From Deltaproteobacteria bacterium (GTDB taxonomy: Bacteria; Myxococcota_A; Polyangia; Polyangiales; Polyangiaceae): a DNA stretch of 64,000 nucleotides. The translations under genes were made by a program, and so were the position numbers. A model generated the notes under the pieces. That model made no database searches and was not told where the DNA came from. It saw nothing but the letters and a program-made list of their open reading frames with translations. The stretch spans positions 175,292 to 239,291 of the forward strand of contig JACRCQ010000041.1 in NCBI GenBank assembly GCA_016218915.1, written 5' to 3'. This document shows, one piece after another, positions 40,946-49,444 of this stretch (position 1 is the stretch's first letter; the number at the start of each line of letters is the position of its first letter).

Positions 40946-41242
40946 TCAGGCTACGCGCGAGACGATCTCCTCGACCGCCTCGTCAGGTGCTTGGGAGCGC
41001 TTGCGTTCGACATAGGCAGCGAGCCGCTCGATGGAATCGAAGTTCGCTGGAACGAGCTCGGCATCGTCGACCAGGATGTCGTACTCGCGCTCCACGAACG
41101 AAACGAGCTCGAGCACGCCGGTGGAATCGATGATTCCGCGGGTGAGCAACGAGTCTGCCCGGCCCAGGTTGTCCGTGTCCCGTCCGAAAAGCAGTGCCTC
41201 CACGATGAAGCCCCTGATGTCCTGCTCAATCGAGTGCGCCAT
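40946..41242 (-). CDS. Acyl carrier protein
   Basis: A 98-residue protein; ATG 41242 with a GGAG just upstream; its start lies 17 bases inside the end of the amidotransferase gene. The phosphopantetheine site is 'GIIDSTGVLELVSFVE' with Ser40, and helices II and IV of the ACP fold follow ('DAELVPANFDSIERLAAYVER'). Free-standing ACPs in sugar clusters carry acyl or aminoacyl groups for transfer to sugars. No ligase for loading it is seen in the cassette, unless the NadE-like enzyme or the GATase uses it. Confidence 0.88.
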   Translation of the reverse strand: MAHSIEQDIRGFIVEALLFGRDTDNLGRADSLLTRGIIDSTGVLELVSFVEREYDILVDDAELVPANFDSIERLAAYVERKRSQAPDEAVEEIVSRVA

Positions 41243-43178
41243 GCTCCGGCCCCCCCAAACGATGGATGAATTGCGATACAGTGAGCTGCGTCGAGAGAAT
41301 CGCCACCAGCGCCATTCCGTCCTTGACGCCGATCACGCCCCCGCGCTTGGACTTGTTCGCCAATCGCTGGACAGCCTCAGGATGGAAGAGCCCCGCCGCA
41401 GCGACGTTGTCGGAGGACAGCATGCGGTCGACGTAGCCGAACCTCGCCTGCTTGCGCTTGGAATCGTAGAAGCTCGCCACGTCGGGCGCACGGTACGGCT
41501 GCTTGTGCCGGTTCCGGATCGACTCTGGAACGAGCCCGCGCGCTACCCGCTTGAGGATGTACTTCTCGTTGAGGACGCGCATCTTGAGCCTCGGTGGGAT
41601 ACGCGCAGCAAGGGCGACGAGACGGTGATCGAGGAAGGGATGGCGCGCTTCGATTCCGTTGGCCATGCCGACACGATCCCCCTGGCTGGACAGCAGATAA
41701 CCCGGTAGCAGGTACCGGGACTCCAGGTACTGCGCCTGGCAGAACGGGTCCCAGCCGGAGAACGAGCCTGGAAGCTGTGCGCGCAGATCTTCGGTCGCGT
41801 CGTAGCCCTGGAGCTCCGCTCGCACTTCATCCGAGTAGAAGAGCTTCAGACGCGAAGTGAGATCCCAGCGCGGAAGATGCGAGAAGAACGGGCTCGCGAG
41901 ATCCTCGGGCCCTACCCGGAAGAACGCCTTCAGGTAGTCGTCGGGCTGGGCCTGAAGCCCGGGCATGTACGGGTACAGCCGGCGCAGCAGCTTGGAGCGG
42001 AACTTCGAGTCCGGATGCGCGCCGCAGAATCGCCGGATCTTCGCTTCCTTGAACAGATCGTAGCCGCCGAGCATCTCGTCGGCGCCTTCGCCCGTCAGCA
42101 CCACCTTGAACGTCTTGTCGCGCACCAGACGAGAGAGCAGGAACATCGGTACCGGCGCGGTCCGCACGACCGGCTGCTCGGTGTGCCAAATCACCTGGGG
42201 GAAGGCGCTGCCGATGTCGTGCGCGTGACAGCCCAGCCCGGAATTGTCCACCTCGAGGTGGCGGATCATGGCGCGCTGGTGGGAGCTCTCGTCGTACTCC
42301 GCGTCGTCGAAACCCAGCGAAAACGTCCGGAGAGAGCCTCGCGTGATCCGCTTGATCATGCTGGTCACAATCGACGAGTCGAGTCCGCCGCTGAGCCAGG
42401 CGCCGACGGGGACGTCGGAGCGCAGGCGGATGCGCACCGCATCGTACAGACACTCGGAAAGGAGATCCGTGGCCTGGTCGGCTGTCATGGATTCATCCGG
42501 GCCGGACAGGTCCAGCTGCCAGTACGGCGCAATCCGCAGCGCACCGTCCTGCAGCACCATCGAGTGCCCGGGCGGCAGCTCGGACACGCCCTGGAAGATC
42601 GTGCGAGGAGCCAGCACCGACCAGAAGGTCAGCAGCTGGTCCAGGCCGCGCAGATCGATGGCACGCCCCACGGACGGATCCCCGAGGATCGCCTTGATCT
42701 CCGAGGCAAAGACGAATCGTTGCGAGGTCCGTGCATAGAACAGTGGTCTGACGCCGAGCCGATCCCGGGACAGGAACAGCTTGCGCTTGGGTGCGTCCCA
42801 GATGGCAAAGGCCCACTGCCCGTTGAAGTCCTCCACGCACCGCTCGCCCTTCTCCTGGTAGCAGTGCAGGATGACCTCGGTGTCGGACTTCGTGGTAAAC
42901 ACATGGCCTTTGCGGGCTAGCTCTTCGCGCAGCTCGACATAGTTGAAGATCTCGCCGTTGAATGTGATCGTCAGTGCCCCGTCCGCACTGCTCATGGGCT
43001 GGCTTCCCCCCTCCAGGTCGATGATGCTCAGCCGTACGTGACCCAGCCCCACCGCGTCATCCAGGTAGATCCCTTGCCCGTCAGGACCCCGATGACGAAG
43101 CATTCCGAGCATGCGCTGCAGCATCCCCGCTTTCGCGGTCTCGTGGCCGAGACAAACCAATCCAGCGATGCCGCACAT
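41226..43178 (-). CDS. asnB: Asparagine-synthetase-like glutamine amidotransferase
   Basis: A 650-residue protein. ATG 43178 is chosen because Cys2 of 'MCGIAGLVC' must be N-terminal for the class II glutaminase; GGGGAAGG lies upstream. Glutaminase half about 1-210 ('RHRGPDGQGIYLDD', 'ITFNGEIFNYVELREEL'); synthetase half about 230-600 with the PP-loop 'LSGGLDSS' near residue 262 and 'VLTGEGADEMLGGYD'. Within exopolysaccharide loci such enzymes often amidate uronic acids or amino-acid substituents rather than make free asparagine. It is the first gene of the tightly overlapped cassette down to 35945. Confidence 0.9.
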   Translation of the reverse strand: MCGIAGLVCLGHETAKAGMLQRMLGMLRHRGPDGQGIYLDDAVGLGHVRLSIIDLEGGSQPMSSADGALTITFNGEIFNYVELREELARKGHVFTTKSDTEVILHCYQEKGERCVEDFNGQWAFAIWDAPKRKLFLSRDRLGVRPLFYARTSQRFVFASEIKAILGDPSVGRAIDLRGLDQLLTFWSVLAPRTIFQGVSELPPGHSMVLQDGALRIAPYWQLDLSGPDESMTADQATDLLSECLYDAVRIRLRSDVPVGAWLSGGLDSSIVTSMIKRITRGSLRTFSLGFDDAEYDESSHQRAMIRHLEVDNSGLGCHAHDIGSAFPQVIWHTEQPVVRTAPVPMFLLSRLVRDKTFKVVLTGEGADEMLGGYDLFKEAKIRRFCGAHPDSKFRSKLLRRLYPYMPGLQAQPDDYLKAFFRVGPEDLASPFFSHLPRWDLTSRLKLFYSDEVRAELQGYDATEDLRAQLPGSFSGWDPFCQAQYLESRYLLPGYLLSSQGDRVGMANGIEARHPFLDHRLVALAARIPPRLKMRVLNEKYILKRVARGLVPESIRNRHKQPYRAPDVASFYDSKRKQARFGYVDRMLSSDNVAAAGLFHPEAVQRLANKSKRGGVIGVKDGMALVAILSTQLTVSQFIHRLGGPEHGALD

Positions 43179-43235
43179 GCCTTCCCCGCCCTTCCTCCCA
43201 ACCGTCAAGGGTTTGTTGAGCCGCGGAGCGCCGTG

Positions 43236-44489
43236 TCAACCCACGCCACGACCGATTGCGGGCTCCGGCGGACGGGATACGTGGCCCCTCTCCTCCCTGG
43301 CCCGGTGGCTGGCTCGGATCGCTTCCTCCAGCTGCCCCTGCACGATCGAGACATACTGCTCCAGCTCACCATGCTGCCGCACTACGTCCAGCGCAGCCTC
43401 CACCATGACCTTCTGGTCGTCCGGCCGTGTGAGAAGATCCAATATCGCGCTTGCGAATGCGTCCCCGGTGCACGCGTCCACGCGAAGTGCGACAGGGTGC
43501 CGGTCGAGGAACTCCTTGGCTCCACCACTTGGAAACGCCACGACTTGCACGCCGCATGCCATGGCTTCGAGCCATGTGAGACCTTGTCCTTCGTGCTCCA
43601 GCCTGGACGTGAACAGCGCGACGTCGCACGACCGGTACAAGTCCGGAAGGCGCGTGCGCTCGATCATCCCGACCCACTCGACGTGCTCGGAGACGCCCAA
43701 TGTCGCCGCGTTCGTGCGCAGCAGAGCAGCATACGACGCGTCGTCGGCTGCCCCCACGATCACCAGCCGCGCGTCCAGCCCTTTCTGCCGCAACGATGCG
43801 AGCGCGTGAATCGCAACGTCCGGCGCTTTGCTCGGGTGAAGCCTTCCCACGAACAGGAGTGTTGGCCGGTGCGGGATGATCCTGAAGCGCCGCGGTGAGA
43901 AGATCTTCAGATCCACGCCCTGCGACTGCACGATGCCTGGAGGAAACGGGACGCCACGGCTCTGGATGTGCTCTTGCACCGCACCCGAAAGGTAGATCAC
44001 GTGCTGCGTGCGAATGCCGTTCCAGGACTGGAAGGCGAGTAGCCGCCGATCCAGCACGTCGCGAAGGGGTGCCAGCCGCCCTTTCGACCTCGGCCTGGCA
44101 TAGGCCACCGGCCAGTCGTCATTGACCGTGACCACGAACGGAATGTCAAGCTCCTGCAGTACGCGCAAGGGGGCAACCCCGAGCCGGCGCAGGCTCATCA
44201 CGAGCGCGACTTCAGGATGCCCGTGCTCTGCGAAGTATCGCAGCATCGCCCGGCGGTTGTGGGCAGCTGCCACGAGGTGTCGGACGCGATCCGAGCGCGC
44301 TTTCTCGCCAAAGGCGCGCGAGAGCTGCAACGTTCGCGTGACCCCTGCCTGCTCCGACCCATCGCCTGTCGTCAATACCTCCACCTCATGCCCGCGCGCA
44401 CGAAGCGAGGTCACCAGATCCTGTGCGAGTATCTCGTAGCCGCCGAGCACGTCGGGCGGGAAGAGATTCGATACCTCGAGCACGCGCAT
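43236..44489 (-). CDS. GT4-type glycosyltransferase
   Basis: A 417-residue protein; ATG 44489 with GGGG eight bases upstream, two bases after the deacetylase-like stop. Opens 'MRVLEVSNLFPPDVLGGYEILAQDLV' (acceptor loop), and the donor half has 'LLFVGRLHPSKAPDVAIHAL', 'LVIVGAADD', 'SRLEHEGQGLTWLEAMACGVQVVAF' with the E-x7-E pattern. Cytoplasmic transfer to the lipid-linked repeat unit; donor unknown. It lies 57 bases upstream of the amidotransferase gene. Confidence 0.9.
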   Translation of the reverse strand: MRVLEVSNLFPPDVLGGYEILAQDLVTSLRARGHEVEVLTTGDGSEQAGVTRTLQLSRAFGEKARSDRVRHLVAAAHNRRAMLRYFAEHGHPEVALVMSLRRLGVAPLRVLQELDIPFVVTVNDDWPVAYARPRSKGRLAPLRDVLDRRLLAFQSWNGIRTQHVIYLSGAVQEHIQSRGVPFPPGIVQSQGVDLKIFSPRRFRIIPHRPTLLFVGRLHPSKAPDVAIHALASLRQKGLDARLVIVGAADDASYAALLRTNAATLGVSEHVEWVGMIERTRLPDLYRSCDVALFTSRLEHEGQGLTWLEAMACGVQVVAFPSGGAKEFLDRHPVALRVDACTGDAFASAILDLLTRPDDQKVMVEAALDVVRQHGELEQYVSIVQGQLEEAIRASHRAREERGHVSRPPEPAIGRGVG

Positions 44490-44491
44490 GC

Positions 44492-45367
44492 TCAGGCCCC
44501 TGCCGATGTGCCGCGGCCAACATCCCCGAGCCATCGGTCGATCCTGGGAATCCGCATTGCAGGAAGGTTGTCGAGCGCGCGCACCGCATCCCGTACGTCG
44601 ACGGTCGTGCGCGTGCGAAGCGCGTCCGCAAGGGCACGGATCACAGGGTGCGCTTCGCCCTCGGACCAGAACATCCAGTGATGCATCTGCACCACGCAGA
44701 TGTCTGCACCCTCGGTGAGGGTTTGAAGGATTCCCTCCACGTGCTGCGGTGGTGTGTGGGGGCCGATCCTTCCTCCTCGATGACGTACCACCCACGCCCT
44801 GCCGACCCGCAACGCTTCCCGTCGGGCCATTCTCTCCAGCAGGTGAGCCGGCCAGGCAGCGACCGGGAGCATCGTGCGATCGACCCATCCGAGCGACACG
44901 AGATCGAACCACGCAGACGCTGCACGCAACGAGCCGTTCGACATCACGTCCCACGGCGGCACGAACCCGATCGGGGTCCGATGAAGGGCAGCGGTGGACA
45001 GCTCGATCGCGCGTGTGAGCAGGGGCACCGCCTCGTCGAACGTCAGGGACCCGAGCTCGGTGCCGTTGCGACGTCGACGGTGGGACAGGCCGTGGACGAG
45101 GACGTCGACCTGCCCCTGATGGCGCCTCAGCCAGCAGGCCAGCGGTGACTCGCTCGTCAATGGCCGCGCGTCGGGCGAGTCCGGAGCTTCCTCGTCGATG
45201 AAGCGCTCGCGACTGCCGTCAGGCGCGCGTGTGTCGAGCCCGACTTCAGGAATGATTGCGAAGTTGACCGGGATGTGTGCGTCGAGCAGCGGAGCATAGA
45301 CCTGCTCCAGCCGCTCCGGACGCGTTGTCGCATTGGCATCGTCGTCGCGTACAAGCACGATCGTCAT
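44492..45367 (-). CDS. Polysaccharide-deacetylase-like protein (DUF2334/NodB type)
   Basis: A 291-residue protein; ATG 45367 overlaps the upstream GT stop (ATGA). 'TIVLVRDDDAN' provides the Asp pair and 'VLVHGLSHRRR' an intact HxxxH metal pair, as in carbohydrate esterase family 4-like DUF2334 proteins; 'PIGFVPPWDVMS' fits the RxPxG/W catalytic-base region. No signal peptide, so it would act on a cytoplasmic sugar or lipid-linked intermediate. Sandwiched between two glycosyltransferase genes. Confidence 0.72.
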   Translation of the reverse strand: MTIVLVRDDDANATTRPERLEQVYAPLLDAHIPVNFAIIPEVGLDTRAPDGSRERFIDEEAPDSPDARPLTSESPLACWLRRHQGQVDVLVHGLSHRRRRNGTELGSLTFDEAVPLLTRAIELSTAALHRTPIGFVPPWDVMSNGSLRAASAWFDLVSLGWVDRTMLPVAAWPAHLLERMARREALRVGRAWVVRHRGGRIGPHTPPQHVEGILQTLTEGADICVVQMHHWMFWSEGEAHPVIRALADALRTRTTVDVRDAVRALDNLPAMRIPRIDRWLGDVGRGTSAGA

Positions 45368-46596
45368 GCTGCAATCCTCAGCATCATCGCGGCGCGATAC
45401 GCCGCTACTGTATGGTTGGCCAGCGCACCCCAGGAGTATCTCCTGAGCACGCGCTCTCTGCCCGCAAGCCCTTCGCGCTGCAACGCGGGGAGATCCTCGA
45501 GGGCATCGCGCATACGGCGCGCCCAGACGCTCGCGTCGGGCTCGCGCACGATCCCGTACGGCGCATCCGAATCGCGCGCAATGTCCGCCAGCCCGTCAAT
45601 GTTCGAGAACAATGCTGCAGTCCCTTCGGCCCACGCCTCGAGCAGCACGATGCCGAACGGCTCGGCGCGGGAAGGAACGAGAGCCAGGCGCGCTTCTGCA
45701 AGAAGGGCACGCGCGATCCGTGGAGGCACGCCTCCGATCACGTGCACCCGCGGACCAGCATCCTTGGCCTTGGCCTCAATCCCCCGGGCATAGACCGCAT
45801 CCGTGGCTGCGCCCGCGATGACCAGGTGCATCTCTGCCGGAGCAGCCCGCAAGAACGCATCGATCGCGAGATCCTGACCCTTGCCTGGATCAAGCCTGGC
45901 GATCAGCACGACGAACGGAGCAGGGCCCAGACCAGCCACCAGGCTTCTCGCCTCTTCGCGTGCGGGCGTCGTGGCTCGCGCGGGGTCCACCCCATGCGAT
46001 ACGAGCTCCAGGTGCCTATCTCGACGCGTGGGCAACCAGGAGTCGCGCTCGGCGCGGTTGAGCACGAACACCAGGTCTGCGTCCTGCACGACGCTTCGCG
46101 CGCCCAGAGCCCACCCGAACGGCATTCCGAGGTCAATCAGTCCGCGCGTGCGCTGCGAAGCTTCACGCTGCACCAGGGTGGCGTGCGACAGGACTGGACC
46201 ATGAAGCGTGGCTGCATAGGGACGGCCCGTGGCCCGAGCCGCAGTGCGGACCAGCCCGCCCAGCCTGCCCTGCGTGTGAACGTGAAAGACCGAGGCGCGT
46301 CGGTCCGTCACCAGGCGCGCGAGCTCGCCCGGGCTCAGAAGATTGCCGCCCGATGCAACCATGGCCGCGCGCTGGGCAGCGCTCATTCCGACATAGGGAT
46401 AGTGCGCGCGAAAGGTCCGGAACGAAGCGCCGGCTTTCACCAGCGCGGTGCCATCGGTCCCGGCTTCACGCGGAGCGTGCACCTCCGACTCCCATCCCAG
46501 CCGCGCAAGCTCAGGAAGCAGCCCGACCATGTGGGTTTCGATTCCGCCCCACTCTGCCGGCTCGAACTTGCGAAGCACGTGAACGACTCTGGGCAT
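45364..46596 (-). CDS. GT4-type glycosyltransferase
   Basis: A 410-residue protein; ATG 46596 preceded by GAGAGGGAAGGG. Opens 'PRVVHVLRKFEPAEWGGIETHMVGLLPELARLGW', with 'VVLIARLDPGKGQDLAIDAFL' and 'LVPSRAEPFGIVLLEAWAEGTAALF' in the donor half (E-x7-E). Typical cytoplasmic sugar transferase of the exopolysaccharide locus. Stop overlaps the deacetylase-like start. Confidence 0.91.
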   Translation of the reverse strand: MPRVVHVLRKFEPAEWGGIETHMVGLLPELARLGWESEVHAPREAGTDGTALVKAGASFRTFRAHYPYVGMSAAQRAAMVASGGNLLSPGELARLVTDRRASVFHVHTQGRLGGLVRTAARATGRPYAATLHGPVLSHATLVQREASQRTRGLIDLGMPFGWALGARSVVQDADLVFVLNRAERDSWLPTRRDRHLELVSHGVDPARATTPAREEARSLVAGLGPAPFVVLIARLDPGKGQDLAIDAFLRAAPAEMHLVIAGAATDAVYARGIEAKAKDAGPRVHVIGGVPPRIARALLAEARLALVPSRAEPFGIVLLEAWAEGTAALFSNIDGLADIARDSDAPYGIVREPDASVWARRMRDALEDLPALQREGLAGRERVLRRYSWGALANHTVAAYRAAMMLRIAA

Positions 46597-46629
46597 CCCT
46601 TCCCTCTCATGGTGACTTGGCAGACGGAT

Positions 46630-49329
46630 CTACCTGTTGAGAACGCCGAACACCCTGCGACCGTCCGGGAGCTGCGCCTCGGCCTCGACCCAACGCCCCC
46701 TGGCTCCGCCGCGAAGGACCGCCTCGGCTCCGCCGATGGAAGGCTCGATTCCGTCCGCCTCCCACACCACCTTGGCCTGGCTCAGATCCAGCCCGTCAAC
46801 CACCAGCTTCACACGCGCATCGTTCACAGCGCCGGCCACGCCTGACGATGCGACGATCCGTCCAGTGGCTGACTTCCACGGCTGCGTCGCCACCGGAGTC
46901 TGCGCCATCAAGTAGGCTGCCCCGACAAAGGCTCGACCCAGGGAGTCCACCGTGAACTCGGTCGTGACGTTGTGGATGTCCGCCCAGCGATCGTACAGCG
47001 GATAAGGCGCATCCTTGTCGTCGTCGGACGGGAAGGTCATGTCGCGGAGCTCCCCCTCGTATTGGGAGAGCCAGGCAAAAGAAGCCTGCACGCTTCCCAG
47101 CGGGATTCCGGTGGGCGGCAGGGTGCGGCGGTCGTTCTGCGCATACTGGTGGACGATCTCGCGCTGCCGCTTGTATCCGAGGCCGGTGATGAACGCCACG
47201 TTGTTCGGATTCGTCCCGACATCGTAGTTGAGATTCGAGATCATGGTGTTCACGAAGTCCGGCTTTGGATCGAGCGCGTTGGCGACCGCCAGGTCGAACG
47301 TGTTCGCAGCGGAGAAGTACCATCCTGCGGTCCGATACCGCTTCGTGACGAACGGGAAGCTGGTGCCGTAGGCGTTGCCTGCAGCCCACTCTGCCAGCTC
47401 GCGCGCCCGCGAGAGGATCTCCGCATTGCACTTTGCCAGATGGGCCTTGTCGAGCTTGGCTGCGGGAATGCGCCCGGAGCGCGCAGCGAACGCGTAGCTC
47501 CGGATGGCGGATCCATAGGCCTCGAAGAGCCGCATCCAGGTCCAGTAGCGGGTTTGCGGGTTGGACGGGTCGAAGGTACGAAGCAGCGTCTTGTGGATGT
47601 CTTCGTCGCCCGTTGCCAGGTACATCTCTGTCGCGGCCCATGCGAGCTCGTCGTCGTGGATGAAAGCATCGCCGTAATGGAATATCCTCTGGTACGAGCC
47701 ATCGGCGCCGTACTTCGCCGTGGCGCGCTGCAGGAACTCCCACCCCTTTCGCGCAGCTGCCAGGTAGCGCTGGGCGTCCGCAGGCCAGACCTGACGAAGC
47801 AGCGGCGAGGACGATGCCTCGGCGAGGGCGGCTACGGCAGCAGCGGTTCCGGAGGTGTTCTTGGGGAAGACGACCTGCGGATCCCCGCGGTCTGGCAGGA
47901 CGTTGCCTTCGTAGGCGCGGTCGCGCGGGTGAACGAACGTGTAGAATCCACCGTCCGTGTCCTGCATCTTGGCCAGAAAGTCAGCTTCCTTCTTGGCCTC
48001 CTGCAGCACGTCGCTGATGGAGTCTCCGCTCTCTGGCAGGCCCAGGTTGTCGAGCGCTGCCACGCCCGGAAGCGAGTCGACCGCAAAGATGAGCTCGTGG
48101 ATCAGGAGCGCGCTGTTGATCGTGTACTTCCCGTAATCCCCGGCATCGTGGTGCCCGCCGCTCACATCGACCTTGCCGCTGCGCACGAACGGGTAGAACG
48201 CGGACGTCAGGTTGACGGCTGCTGGCGCTGTGTGCCGGGTGTTGCCCTTGATGTCGTCGGCGTTCCCCGAAAGCCGGCCGATCACGGAGGAGAACTGGGC
48301 CGTAGGCACGTCAGCCTGCGCGGTGTGGCACGCGGCATGGATGAAACGAGTGAAGGGCAAGGCATTGCTCTCTCCGCAACGCTGGTGGTACAGGCCAAGG
48401 GCAAAGGACCTCGCGTACGCTGCTGCTGTGCCAGGATCGATCCGGAACGGGTAGGATGCGCCCAGCCCGGGCACGACGAGACGATACTCCCCTGGAGTGG
48501 TCAGTCCGCTGAAGTCGGCCTCCAGCACCTTGCGGTAGGGCTTGACAGAGTGGGGCTGATCGACGTCGCGACGCAGCTGCAGGCCGCTGGCGAACACCTG
48601 CCGCCCGGATCCCTCTTCCACGACCGTGAAGCGTGCGGCCGGCGGATCCAGCTCGCCGAGGCTTCCAAGGTAGTACCCCACCATGGCCTTCTTGGGATGG
48701 CCGGGAAGATAGCCCAGCTGGTTGACATGGATTGCAGGAGAGAGGCGCAGCGGAGCCGCGGTTGCCTCGAACGTCTGGCTTGGAGGCCACACTGCGGCGT
48801 TTGCGTTGAGCACCTGGACCTTCGCACCCTCTGCAATGGGGCCTGCCAGCTCCAGATAGAGGGAATTGCCGATCCTCAGGTCCCTGCGCGTGATGGTTGC
48901 GTAGGCTACCCTGCGCCGGAATCCTACCGCGCGCACGGCCAGCGCGTGTCCATCGGCCGTGACAGCGAAGTCCCCGGGTGCTGGCAGATGCAGCTGCCCT
49001 GCCTTGTCGACGAAGTTCCACTTCTCTGGCGCAGCGTTCTGCGTCTTCGTGGTCGTGGTGACCAGCTCCAGCACGGTTGGGGACACGATTCGAAGCTCGT
49101 GTGTGCCCACAGCGGCGAGCGCGAGCGGATTGTCCGGTTGAGGCACCGGGGCCGGAGGCGACTTCACATCAGCCACGGCTTCCGGCACTCCATGTGACGA
49201 GGCAGCGTTCGCGCTCACGGCGGACGTCGGACGACAGTTGCCGCACTCCATGGCAACAAGCACGCCGAGCCACAGCGGCAGCGCCGTCATCCTGGTCGCA
49301 ATGGGCACAGTGCTGCGGGATTCGCTCAT
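46630..49329 (-). CDS. Family 9 glycoside hydrolase (endoglucanase-like) with Ig-like module
   Basis: An 899-residue protein; ATG 49329 has AGGAG seven bases upstream. N-terminal export leader ('TALPLWLGVLVAMECGNC'). Residues about 180-290 are the CelD-type N-terminal Ig-like module ('IHVNQLGYLPGHPKKA', 'GEYRLVVPGLGASYPF'). The (alpha/alpha)6 GH9 catalytic domain (about 295-820) has 'GGHHDAGDYGKY' with D395 and D398 and the acid Glu in 'NVTTEFTVDSLG' (E791), so the catalytic residues are present. It would cut a beta-1,4-glucan-type chain in the periplasm or outside. In an exopolysaccharide locus it may trim or release its own polymer. Confidence 0.88.
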   Translation of the reverse strand: MSESRSTVPIATRMTALPLWLGVLVAMECGNCRPTSAVSANAASSHGVPEAVADVKSPPAPVPQPDNPLALAAVGTHELRIVSPTVLELVTTTTKTQNAAPEKWNFVDKAGQLHLPAPGDFAVTADGHALAVRAVGFRRRVAYATITRRDLRIGNSLYLELAGPIAEGAKVQVLNANAAVWPPSQTFEATAAPLRLSPAIHVNQLGYLPGHPKKAMVGYYLGSLGELDPPAARFTVVEEGSGRQVFASGLQLRRDVDQPHSVKPYRKVLEADFSGLTTPGEYRLVVPGLGASYPFRIDPGTAAAYARSFALGLYHQRCGESNALPFTRFIHAACHTAQADVPTAQFSSVIGRLSGNADDIKGNTRHTAPAAVNLTSAFYPFVRSGKVDVSGGHHDAGDYGKYTINSALLIHELIFAVDSLPGVAALDNLGLPESGDSISDVLQEAKKEADFLAKMQDTDGGFYTFVHPRDRAYEGNVLPDRGDPQVVFPKNTSGTAAAVAALAEASSSPLLRQVWPADAQRYLAAARKGWEFLQRATAKYGADGSYQRIFHYGDAFIHDDELAWAATEMYLATGDEDIHKTLLRTFDPSNPQTRYWTWMRLFEAYGSAIRSYAFAARSGRIPAAKLDKAHLAKCNAEILSRARELAEWAAGNAYGTSFPFVTKRYRTAGWYFSAANTFDLAVANALDPKPDFVNTMISNLNYDVGTNPNNVAFITGLGYKRQREIVHQYAQNDRRTLPPTGIPLGSVQASFAWLSQYEGELRDMTFPSDDDKDAPYPLYDRWADIHNVTTEFTVDSLGRAFVGAAYLMAQTPVATQPWKSATGRIVASSGVAGAVNDARVKLVVDGLDLSQAKVVWEADGIEPSIGGAEAVLRGGARGRWVEAEAQLPDGRRVFGVLNR

Positions 49330-49444
49330 GATGGTCTCCTGATGGGAGACGATCGTGCGTCAGACCTCCACCGCGCGCGCGCGGGCCAGCCTGGGCACGC
49401 GTTCGCTCCGGTCATCCCCCTTGGAAGTCGACCGTCATATCGGG

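Noticed and set aside
41877..42920. Long plus-strand frame opposite the amidotransferase gene
   Set aside because: Antisense shadow of a well-conserved gene; no motif of its own.
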